Shown: piece after piece, positions 17,190 through 24,627 of the stretch | Layout of the letters: the number at the start of each line of letters is the position of its first letter | Position numbering within the stretch: the first letter of the stretch is position 1 | Assembly: GCA_964412195.1 (NCBI GenBank) | Contig: CAYPNP010000010.1 | Span: forward strand, 113,861-177,860 | Reading direction: 5' to 3' | Origin: CAYPNP01 sp964412195 | GTDB lineage: Bacteria > Acidobacteriota > JAAYUB01 | Length of the DNA: 64,000 bases | Made by a program: the position numbers and the translations under genes | The notes under the pieces: generated by a model | Seen by the model: the letters and a program-made list of their open reading frames with translations, nothing else | Told to the model about the DNA's origin: nothing | Databases searched by the model: none

Positions 17190-17385
17190 GGATTTTCGAT
17201 ATTCCGAATGGCCGCTGCTCCATCGATCTCGTTTTTTATCAATTGTTTATATTCTTCCTCTGCCCGGACCGCCCGGCGCCCCGCTTCCGCCGTCCGGTCG
17301 GCCGTTTTCGGGCCATTCTTCAACTCCAATGGAATCAGCCGAATATGGCCGCCTTCGGCGCGGGCTTTTTCGGTATTCCGAATAT
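17190..17385. repeat. Unassigned block flanked by TTTTCGRTATTCCGAAT repeats
   Basis: TTTTCGATATTCCGAATGG (from 17193) and TTTTTCGGTATTCCGAAT (to 17383) are direct repeats bounding about 150 bases. A third copy, TTTTCGGTTTTCCGAATGG, is at 31640-31658. Minus-strand translation of the block gives a plausible-looking but start-less peptide (IRLIPLELKNGPKTADR); I do not call it a gene. The function of the block is unknown. Confidence 0.4.
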
Positions 17386-17480
17386 CGCACGCCAGGCCGC
17401 TCCCTGGCGGGAGAGGCCGTGTATGGTGGACACAACGAAGATGGGCCATCCATCCATCACTCCCAAAGGAGGGTACCGCC

Positions 17481-19583
17481 ATGAAGGCAGAAGCCTTGAA
17501 GAAGGTCGTGGAAAACACTCTCAAGGAGATGACGGCCGACCGGATTGAGGACATGAAGCGGGAAACCCGCGGGCGCAAGCCCCCCGATCTGGTCAGCACC
17601 GAGCGGATCCAGCTCCGGGAAGCCCGGCTGGCCGAAGCGGAAATCCGCCCCTCCCCCACGGCCCGGGAGCGGATCCTCGGCATCAACGACCTGGTGGACG
17701 TGAACTACCTGGTCCGGGCCAGCCGGGCCGCCCGGTCGGTCTGCCGGATCGTGCTCCGGGACCGGGCGGGCCGGGAGATCGGCTACGGCACGGGATTCAA
17801 GGTGACCCCACGGCTCCTGATGACCAACCACCACGTGCTGGAAACGACGGCGGCCGCCGAGACGGCCCATGCCGAGTTCGACTATGAGCTGGACGCCACC
17901 GGATTCCCCAAGGCGACCACCCGGTTTGCCCTGGATCCGCGCGCATTCTACCTCAGTGATCCAGGCCTCGACTTCACGCTCGTCGCCGTCGCCGCCGCGC
18001 CGGTCCACGGCCCCGGCCGACTGGACGACTTCGCGTACCTGCCCATGCTCCGCGCGGAGGGCAAGATCAACCAGGGCGAATTCATGAGCGTCATCCAGCA
18101 TCCGTCGGGCCAGCCCAAGCAGATCGCCCTCCGCGAGAACGAGCTGCTGAAAATCGAGGAGCGGGTTCTCTGGTACCAGTCTGACACCGCCCAGGGCTCC
18201 TCGGGTTCCCCGGTCTTCAACGACTCCTGGCAAATCGTGGCCCTGCACCACTCCGGAGTCCCCCGCACCGACGCCGGCGGGCATTGGCTGCTCAAGAACG
18301 GCCAGCCCGCCGGGGCGGACGCCGAGGACAGCGAAATCGACTGGATCGCCAACGAGGGAATCCGGGCCAGCCGCATCGTCGGGTTCGTCGAGTCCAACGG
18401 GGAGCGCGGGCCCCTCCTGGACGATTACCTGCGTGCGGCCGCCGGGCAACTGCCGCCCGGCCCCGCCCCCGCCGACGGGGAATCCGCCCCGGCGCCCGGA
18501 CGCGCGGCCGGGCTCCAGCAACCGGCGGCCCCGCCGGTTCCGAGCGCCAGCATCACGGTGCCGGTGACGTTCACCATCTCCGTGGCCGGGGTCGTGCCGC
18601 CGTCCGCCGAGGCCCCCGCGTCCGCCGGCGGCGCCGCCGAAAAGATGAAGGTTCCCCTGGTGGACGCGGACTACGGGAACCGCCCCGGTTACGACCCGGA
18701 CTTTCTCGGCATCGCGGCGTCCCTGCCCGAGGTCCTCGACCCGGACCAAGTGGCGCGCCTGGAGGACGGCGGGCACGTCCTGCCGTACGAGCACTTTTCC
18801 ATCGTGATGGACAAGAGCCGCCGCCTGGCGATGCTCACGGCCTCCAACGTGGACGCCCGCCCCGAGAAGAAGGAGCCCGAGGAGGGGCGGGACTATTCCC
18901 GCAAGGGGCTGGCCGGCCTCGGCCCGAAGGACACCGAGATGTGGCTTATGGACCCGCGGATCCCGGAGTCGCACCAGCTGCCCGACCGGTTCTACACCCG
19001 GGACGGAGGGGCCTTCGACAAGGGCCACCTGGTCCGCCGCGAGGACGTCTGCTGGGGTGACACCTACCTGCAGGTGCAGCGGGCGAACGGCGACACCTAC
19101 CACACCACCAACTGCTCCCCCCAGGTCGCCGACTTCAACCGCTCCGGCCAGGGCGGGCTGTGGGGCAGGCTGGAAAACGAGATCCTCCGCCAGGCCAGGT
19201 CGGAGCGCTACTGCCTGTTCGCCGGCCCGTGGCTGCAGGACGGCGACCGGATCTTCGTCGGCCGGGACCACCGCGGGGAAGTCCGGATCCGCATCCCTTC
19301 CGCGTACTGGAAGATCGTGGTCGCCCGGAAGGGGAACGCCCTGCAGGCCTTTGCCTTCCTGCTGAGGCAGGACCTCCGCGGCGTGCCGCTGGAGTTTGCC
19401 GCCACAGCCGAGTGGGCCGGCTTCATGGTGTCGATCCGCGAGCTGGAAGCCGGCCTGGGGTGCCTGCGGTTCGATCCGGCCATCGTGCAGGCCGACCAGT
19501 TTCAGACGGTTGGCGGCGATGAGCTGCTCCGCTCGGAAGCCCTCGCCGGGCTGACCCGGAGCGCCGGGCTCCGGCGCGGCTGA
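17481..19583 (+). CDS. Trypsin-like protease fused to NUC-family DNA/RNA endonuclease
   Basis: A 700-residue protein, with no signal peptide. A charged helical N-terminal region (1-90) leads to a trypsin-fold domain (about 85-320) with a complete triad: His118 in TNHHVL, Asp164 in PGLDFTLV and Ser241 in GSSGSP. A Pro/Ala-rich linker (about 322-395) follows, then a DNA/RNA non-specific endonuclease domain (about 395-690) with the DKGH motif at 513-516 (the DRGH box of NucA/Serratia nuclease), TTNCSPQ with Asn544, and ENE near 565-567. Both domains look active. Protease-nuclease fusions are seen in predicted conflict systems, where proteolysis may release or trigger the nuclease; that role is inferred here. 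The ATG has AAAGGAGGG 7 nt upstream. The hydrolase gene follows after 27 nt. Confidence 0.88.
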   Translation: MKAEALKKVVENTLKEMTADRIEDMKRETRGRKPPDLVSTERIQLREARLAEAEIRPSPTARERILGINDLVDVNYLVRASRAARSVCRIVLRDRAGREIGYGTGFKVTPRLLMTNHHVLETTAAAETAHAEFDYELDATGFPKATTRFALDPRAFYLSDPGLDFTLVAVAAAPVHGPGRLDDFAYLPMLRAEGKINQGEFMSVIQHPSGQPKQIALRENELLKIEERVLWYQSDTAQGSSGSPVFNDSWQIVALHHSGVPRTDAGGHWLLKNGQPAGADAEDSEIDWIANEGIRASRIVGFVESNGERGPLLDDYLRAAAGQLPPGPAPADGESAPAPGRAAGLQQPAAPPVPSASITVPVTFTISVAGVVPPSAEAPASAGGAAEKMKVPLVDADYGNRPGYDPDFLGIAASLPEVLDPDQVARLEDGGHVLPYEHFSIVMDKSRRLAMLTASNVDARPEKKEPEEGRDYSRKGLAGLGPKDTEMWLMDPRIPESHQLPDRFYTRDGGAFDKGHLVRREDVCWGDTYLQVQRANGDTYHTTNCSPQVADFNRSGQGGLWGRLENEILRQARSERYCLFAGPWLQDGDRIFVGRDHRGEVRIRIPSAYWKIVVARKGNALQAFAFLLRQDLRGVPLEFAATAEWAGFMVSIRELEAGLGCLRFDPAIVQADQFQTVGGDELLRSEALAGLTRSAGLRRG

Positions 19584-19610
19584 GCGGGCGGGGCAAGGGC
19601 ACGAGCCGTC

Positions 19611-21377
19611 ATGGACTGGCTACATTTCATCGGGATAACAACCTATCCCTCCATCGCCGTGTTCGAGGCGGAGGCCAAGCGCTACGGGGTGTCCCGCCGC
19701 ATCAGCGGGCAGGCGCTGCGGCGGTTCCAGTTCGGCGACCGCGTGTTCCTGTTCCGGAAGGAGGAGAACCGCGCACGCCTCTTCGGCCGCTTCGACGTGG
19801 AGAAGGTCTTCGCCGCTTACTCCGACGAGGCCGCCGCGGCCATCGCCGCAGAGCTGGGGCTCAGGGTGGGTGGGGCCGGCCCTGCGGAGGGGGGGCCGGG
19901 CGGGGAAGGCGCCGAACCGGGCGGAGAGCGCATCGAGCGGGAGTGCGGCTTCTTCGACCCCGGCCCCGATCTCCCGGTGAAGGGATCTCTCCCGCAACTG
20001 GCCGGCGCCCTGATCCGGCACGGCGCGACGCATTTGATGATCGGCGGCCCCTTCCAGCGCCACGAGCCGGTCTGGGCCCCCATCGTGTTCCAACGGGGCT
20101 TCCGGACACTGGACTATGAGGGGCTGATCCGGGCCGAGGCGGAGCGGGAGCCCCGTCGGCGGCTGTTCGGGCAATTTTACCCGGAGCCTCCCGAGGTGCC
20201 GCCGGCCGAGAGGCCCGCGCCACCGGGCGGCCGCCTGGTGCGCCTCGATCTCTACGTGCAGCGCCCCTCGACCCGGGCCCGGCGGAAGGTGTACGACCAG
20301 TTGCTGCGGATCCCGCCGGCCGAAGCGGCCCGGGCGCCGGCGGTCCCCGGGGTTGAAGCGCTGGAACTCAGGGAAGAGGTCCCCTACCGGGTCGTTCCGG
20401 TGTTCTACGCCACCGACCGGAGGGACGCCGGCGGGGACGATCCGGAGGGATGCTTCAGCGGGGAGCGCGGCCGGGATCTCGTCTGCGGCTGCTGCGAGGT
20501 GAGCATCCCCGACCGGCACGAGCCGGGCCAAGTGGAGCGGCCGGCGTGGTTCCGGCTGGAGTTCCGGGAGAGCCCGGAAAAGCACGTGGCGATCCTGCGC
20601 CTGGAGCGGCTGCCGCCGGACGGCTTCGCCGCCCGGCTGGCCGGGGCGGCCGCCCGGAAGCCGGACCAGGAGGCGCTGCTCTTCGTGCACGGCTACAACG
20701 TCCGGTTCGCCGAGGCCGTCCGCCGCACCGCCCAGCTGGCCTTCGACCTGGGCGGGACGCTGGTGCCGGTCTGCTTCAGCTGGCCCTCGGCGGGCGCCCT
20801 GCTGCGTTACGCCGGGGACCGGGAGAACGCCGAGTGGGCGGTCCCCCACCTGGCGCAGTTCCTGGGGGAGGTGGTCGCCCGCGGCGGCGCCCGCCGGATC
20901 CACCTGGCCGCCCACAGCCTGGGAACGCTCTGCCTGTGCCGGGCGCTGGTCCAGTACCTCGACGCCGGCGGGGCGACGGCGCTGTTCGACAATCTGATCC
21001 TGGCCTCGCCCGACATCGACCGGGACATTTTCCTGGAACAGCTGGCGCCGCGCATCAACGACTCCAAGGTGGGCCGCCGCGTGACGCTGTACGCCTCCAG
21101 CAACGACTGGGCCTTGTCCCTGTCCGAGATGTTGCGGGGGAACAACGTGCCCCGGGCGGGCACGGGCGGACGCAGCCTGGTGGTCGCGCAGGACATCGAC
21201 TCAGTGGACGCCTCCGCCGTCCCCTGCGACCTGCTGGGCCACAGCTTCGTCATGGAGGCGGCGCGGCTGTTGGAGGATCTGGCCGGCCTGATCGTGCGGC
21301 GCCATCCCCCCGACCAGCGCAACCTCCGCCGCCTGCTGCGCGGCGCGCTGCCCTACTGGCTGATTCCGGCCCGGTGA
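19611..21377 (+). CDS. DUF900-type alpha/beta hydrolase with extra N-terminal domain
   Basis: A 588-residue, apparently cytoplasmic protein. The C-terminal half (about 255-560) is an alpha/beta hydrolase of the DUF900 group: VFYATDR near 264-270, LFVHGYN at 357-363, CFSWPSAG, nucleophile Ser436 in AAHSLG, SPDID near 466-470 and GHS with His544. An esterase or lipase reaction is expected; the substrate is unknown. Residues 1-85 contain FGDRVFLFRKEENRARLFGRF, which looks like a small beta-barrel of PUA/EVE style, possibly a ligand or nucleic-acid-binding module. Residues 110-235 form a further unassigned region. It lies 27 nt after the protease-nuclease gene on the same strand, suggesting an operon. 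The weak AAGGGC upstream of the ATG is its only ribosome site. Confidence 0.78.
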   Translation: MDWLHFIGITTYPSIAVFEAEAKRYGVSRRISGQALRRFQFGDRVFLFRKEENRARLFGRFDVEKVFAAYSDEAAAAIAAELGLRVGGAGPAEGGPGGEGAEPGGERIERECGFFDPGPDLPVKGSLPQLAGALIRHGATHLMIGGPFQRHEPVWAPIVFQRGFRTLDYEGLIRAEAEREPRRRLFGQFYPEPPEVPPAERPAPPGGRLVRLDLYVQRPSTRARRKVYDQLLRIPPAEAARAPAVPGVEALELREEVPYRVVPVFYATDRRDAGGDDPEGCFSGERGRDLVCGCCEVSIPDRHEPGQVERPAWFRLEFRESPEKHVAILRLERLPPDGFAARLAGAAARKPDQEALLFVHGYNVRFAEAVRRTAQLAFDLGGTLVPVCFSWPSAGALLRYAGDRENAEWAVPHLAQFLGEVVARGGARRIHLAAHSLGTLCLCRALVQYLDAGGATALFDNLILASPDIDRDIFLEQLAPRINDSKVGRRVTLYASSNDWALSLSEMLRGNNVPRAGTGGRSLVVAQDIDSVDASAVPCDLLGHSFVMEAARLLEDLAGLIVRRHPPDQRNLRRLLRGALPYWLIPAR

Positions 21378-21491
21378 GCCGCCCGGAGAGCGGATCGCGT
21401 CCCGGCGGAATCCTTCCCCCGCCCACCGCATCCATTCCGTGTCCCGGTACCTGGCCAGCCGCAAGTCGAGTTTCAAATGGGAAACGAAGCA

Positions 21492-22523
21492 ATGAAAAGC
21501 GTCCTGCTCTTATTCCTGTTCAGCCTGCCCGCGGCGGTCCTTGGCGCCCCGACCGAATCGTACGACCTGGCCACCTACACGCCGCCGGCCGGCTGGACGA
21601 AGGCGGTCCAGGAAAACGTCTGCACCAGCTACACTATCACCCGCAGCCAGACCGGCGGCTACTGCCAGATCTTCGTCCTGCGCAGCATGCCCAGCCGGGG
21701 CGGCATCACCGAGGACTTCGAACACGAGTGGCGCAACATCATCGTGAACCAATACCACCCCGCCGACGCGCCCCGGATCACCGGCCCCCTCCCGAAGGAC
21801 GGCTGGCAGGTGAAAGCGGGCATCGCCCCCTTCGCCTTCAACGGCGGGCAGTCGCTGGCCCTGCTGACCACCCTGACCGGTTACGGCAGGACCGTCAGCA
21901 TCGTGGCCGTCACCAACCGCGAGGATTACCTGCCGGCGATCGACGACTTCCTCGCCTCCGTCGTCTTGAAACAGCCGGACGCGCCCTCCCCCGGGATCGC
22001 CGCCGACGCCGGCGCCGGCGCGTCCATCGTCGGCACGTGGGGCAAGAAGGGCGGCGTGCGCCAAACCTACGGCGACCCGGTGTCGTACGGGAATGCCGGC
22101 TACAGCAAGGACCAGTACACGTTCCGCGCCGATGGCACCTACAGCTTCGTCTCCAAGACCTTCCGCTCCGCCTATTCCGAGATCCTCCTGGTCCGGGAAT
22201 CCGGCACGTACCAGGTCCGCGGGAACATCCTGACCGTCGCGCCGCAGCGGAGCGTCATCGAAGCCTGGAGCAAGAAGGACGGCACCGACAAATTCGGCGG
22301 CCGGATCTCGGTCCGGGAGCGGCCGCTGGAGCAGACCACCTACCGGTTCACCCGGCACTATTTCTCCGGACTGCAGGAATGGAACCTGGTCCTGCAGGCG
22401 GACGCGCCCACCCAGCGGGACGGGCCGTTCAGCGGCAACACCACCTTCGCCAACGCCTGGTACTACGCCCCCATTTCCTCCACCAATCCGGTCATCGACT
22501 TGCCGGGCGGCCCCGCCCGATAG
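21492..22523 (+). CDS. Secreted protein with lipocalin-like C-terminal domain
   Basis: A 343-residue protein with a clear signal peptide (MKSVLLLFLFSLPAAVLG, cleavage about residue 18). Residues 20-160 form one domain (YTPPAGWTKAVQE, YCQIFVLRS, DDFLASVVL), reminiscent of secreted proteins tested for stress or uptake but not assignable. Residues 180-300 look like a lipocalin-like sheet (GTWGKKGG, YTFRADGTYSF, ESGTYQVRGNILTV). The start at 21492 is chosen for the signal peptide; an ATG five codons upstream is possible. Neither has a strong ribosome site. It follows the hydrolase after about 115 bases and could be in the same transcript. Confidence 0.65.
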   Translation: MKSVLLLFLFSLPAAVLGAPTESYDLATYTPPAGWTKAVQENVCTSYTITRSQTGGYCQIFVLRSMPSRGGITEDFEHEWRNIIVNQYHPADAPRITGPLPKDGWQVKAGIAPFAFNGGQSLALLTTLTGYGRTVSIVAVTNREDYLPAIDDFLASVVLKQPDAPSPGIAADAGAGASIVGTWGKKGGVRQTYGDPVSYGNAGYSKDQYTFRADGTYSFVSKTFRSAYSEILLVRESGTYQVRGNILTVAPQRSVIEAWSKKDGTDKFGGRISVRERPLEQTTYRFTRHYFSGLQEWNLVLQADAPTQRDGPFSGNTTFANAWYYAPISSTNPVIDLPGGPAR

Positions 22524-22761
22524 CCAGCCCCCCGCTGACACCGCGCAAGACCCCGTCGGTTTCTCGTCTGTCTGCCTGATCGGATCACACTCCGCGCCCG
22601 CCGGCCCTATGAGCCGTACTCCGGGTCTACCCAACCCGGCCGACCAAACATTTCGAGTGTCAAGTCTCGAAAAGCTTTCCAGGGGCTCCCCTGTATGCCG
22701 CACCGAGCACCAACTGGATCCCCCAATTCGCAATTCACAATTCGCAATCTTTTCATCGATC

Positions 22762-22834
22762 TCAAAGCGGTGATTCGGCGCCCAACCAGCCCTCGCAACC
22801 TCAAGGGCCACCCGTGCGCCTCATCACCGCACTC
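22762..22834 (-). repeat. REP-like element with inverted ends, copy 1
   Basis: Runs from CAAAGCGGTGATTCGGCGC to GCGCCTCATCACCGCACTCC; the two ends are near-perfect inverted repeats (GCGGTGATTCGGCGC against GCGGTGATGAGGCGC). Two more copies with different middles are at 47011-47086 and 47152-47225. It lies in the 661-base gap 22524-23185, which also holds CAATTCGCAATTCACAATTCG repeats near 22711-22750 and the IS110 leader. Confidence 0.75.
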
Positions 22835-22867
22835 CTGTACATTGTGAGGCAGATGCCGGATCCAGCC

Positions 22868-22935
22868 GGCCGCGGAAAACACCACCGCACTCCCGTTCCG
22901 CCAAGGACCCGTTTTGGACTTGTGTTTCCGCGGCC
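22868..22935 (+). terminator. Long inverted repeat upstream of the IS110 element
   Basis: GGCCGCGGAAAACAC (22868-22882) pairs with GTGTTTCCGCGGCC (22922-22935), one bulged A, with a 39-base loop, followed by TTTTC. It could stop transcription entering the element from outside or mark the left end region of the insertion sequence. Confidence 0.5.
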
Positions 22936-23004
22936 TTTTCCCATTCCGTCGGCGTCGAGATGAACGGAGCGGGTCCACCGGATTCCGGAAGCGGTATGAT
23001 GAAC

Positions 23005-23180
23005 CCGCCGGCACCTTGCCGGGAACACCGATGCATTCGGTTCTCGGGAGGAACTGTTTTGGGCCAGTGTCCCGGCAAGGGCGGCGTGAGGGAAGTTCCA
23101 GTGGGAAGTTGCGCGCAAAGCGCCGGTACAGGAGCGAGCGGACCTCACGGCCAGCTGGCAACGTCAGCATAAAGGAGGAC
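23005..23180 (+). ncRNA. Candidate IS110 bridge RNA leader
   Basis: The 350 bases before the transposase carry no gene but are structured. A TATGAT box at 22995-23000 could start a transcript near 23007. CTTGCCGGG (23015-23023) pairs with CCCGGCAAG (23071-23079) and encloses a perfect hairpin ACCGA-TGCAT-TCGGT (23027-23041) and further GGTTCTCGGGAGGAACT. IS110-type elements are known to encode a bridge RNA in their left non-coding end that pairs with donor and target DNA. The position and folding fit; guide loops cannot be assigned without knowing the insertion site. Confidence 0.5.
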
Positions 23181-23185
23181 GCGGC

Positions 23186-24529
23186 ATGAGTCAATGGGCC
23201 TGGTGGGTCGGGATCGACTTGGGGTCGATCCGGCACGAGGTGTGCATCCTGGACGGGCGAGGTCGGGTAACGAAGCGGTTTGCGGTCGATCATGATCCCC
23301 GCGGCCTGGCCCGGCTGGTGGCAGAGATCCAGGCGGTGAGCGGGGGGCAGTTCGAGACGGTCACCGCCGCCTTGGAGACCCCTCATGGCTTGGTGTGCGA
23401 GGTGCTGGTGGAGCGAGCGGTGGCGGTGCACGCCATCAACCCGAAGCAACTGGACCGGTTCCGGGACCGGTACAACGTGGCCGGAGCCAAGGACGACGCG
23501 CTGGACGCCCGGGTGCTGGCCGACAGCCTCCGGACTGACACGCGCCTGTATCGCCGGGTGGCGCCGCTGCCGGAGGTCAACCTGCGCCTGCGGGAGTTGT
23601 CGCGGGCGCTGGCGGAAGTGGAAGGCACGTTCCGCCAGCAGGCCAACCGCCTCTGGAGCCTGTTATGCCGGTATTGCCCGGCCCTGCTGAAGTTCTGCCC
23701 CGGCGCGGACGAGCCGTGGCTGTGGGCGTTGCTCCAGGCCGCCGGGACGCCAGCCACTCTGGCGGCCCTGACGGAGAGGCGGTTGGCCACCCTGCTGCGG
23801 CCGTACCGGATCCGTCGTTTCTCCCCGGCCGAGTTGGCGGCGGTCCTGCAGGCCGGCGGGCTGGCCGGCGATCCGCGGGTGGCCCAACTGTGCCGGGAAC
23901 GGGTCCGGTTGCTCCTGGCACAGTTGCGGTTGCTCCACCGGCAGCTCGGCGACCTGCAGAAAATGATCGGCCGCATCCTGGCGCCGGCCTTGCGGACGCA
24001 GACGGAGGGAACTCGCCCGGTGGCCGCCGCCACCCCCCGTCGGGCCCGGGCCAACCGGACTCCCGCCCCGGCGACGGCGCCGGCGGGGGAGCCCGGGTGC
24101 GCCCCCGCGGCGGACCCACCCCTGACCGACATGGATATCGTCCTGTCCATGGTCGGGATCGGCTGGAAGACCGGCGCCATCCTCCTGGGAGAAGCCGCCC
24201 CGTCCATCCGCCAGGCCGATTACCGCTCCCTGCGCGGCGAGAGCGGCACCGCCCCGGTGACCCAACGCAGCGGCAAATCCACCCTCACCCTCATGCGCCG
24301 CGCCTGCAATTACCGCCTCCGCGACGCCTTGCATCATGCGGCCGGCGTGGCCATCCAACACGTCGAACCGTGGAAAAAGATCTATCATCGGATTCGATCC
24401 CAAGGGGGTTCCCATGCCCGCGCCGTGAGGCAGATCGCCGACAAAATGCTGAAAGTCCTTTGCGTCATGTTGAGAGAAAGGACCCTGTTCGACATCCACC
24501 GCCTCAACCGGCTGGTGGTCACCGGGTAA
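23186..24529 (+). CDS. IS110-family transposase (DEDD recombinase)
   Basis: A 447-residue protein. The N-terminal RuvC-like DEDD domain shows Asp11 in GIDLG, Glu64 in ALETPHG, and Asp104 and Asp107 in KDDALDA. The C-terminal Tnp20-type domain has MVGIGWKTGAILLGE and SGTAPVTQRSGKS with the catalytic-serine region, followed by RRACNYRLRDALHHAAG. The ATG has AAAGGAGG about 9 nt upstream. An Arg/Pro/Ala-rich insert of about 45 residues (near 268-312) separates the domains and makes the protein longer than the 330-400 residues usual for the family. IS110 elements lack terminal inverted repeats, so the ends cannot be set. Catalytic residues are intact, so it may still be active. Its GC-rich composition is like the host, unlike the AT-richer DNA that follows. 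Confidence 0.9.
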   Translation: MSQWAWWVGIDLGSIRHEVCILDGRGRVTKRFAVDHDPRGLARLVAEIQAVSGGQFETVTAALETPHGLVCEVLVERAVAVHAINPKQLDRFRDRYNVAGAKDDALDARVLADSLRTDTRLYRRVAPLPEVNLRLRELSRALAEVEGTFRQQANRLWSLLCRYCPALLKFCPGADEPWLWALLQAAGTPATLAALTERRLATLLRPYRIRRFSPAELAAVLQAGGLAGDPRVAQLCRERVRLLLAQLRLLHRQLGDLQKMIGRILAPALRTQTEGTRPVAAATPRRARANRTPAPATAPAGEPGCAPAADPPLTDMDIVLSMVGIGWKTGAILLGEAAPSIRQADYRSLRGESGTAPVTQRSGKSTLTLMRRACNYRLRDALHHAAGVAIQHVEPWKKIYHRIRSQGGSHARAVRQIADKMLKVLCVMLRERTLFDIHRLNRLVVTG

Positions 24530-24627
24530 TTCGTCGGGTACCCCCCGACCATTTCCTCTTGACACTATGTGGGAAGTCCAAAGCCGGGTGCCTCATCACT
24601 GCTAGAGGCTACCGCAAGATCACCGAG

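Noticed and set aside
17072..17548. Possible 158-residue gene before the protease-nuclease gene
   Set aside because: It begins inside repeat DNA, has no ribosome site and runs out of frame into the strongly supported gene at 17481.
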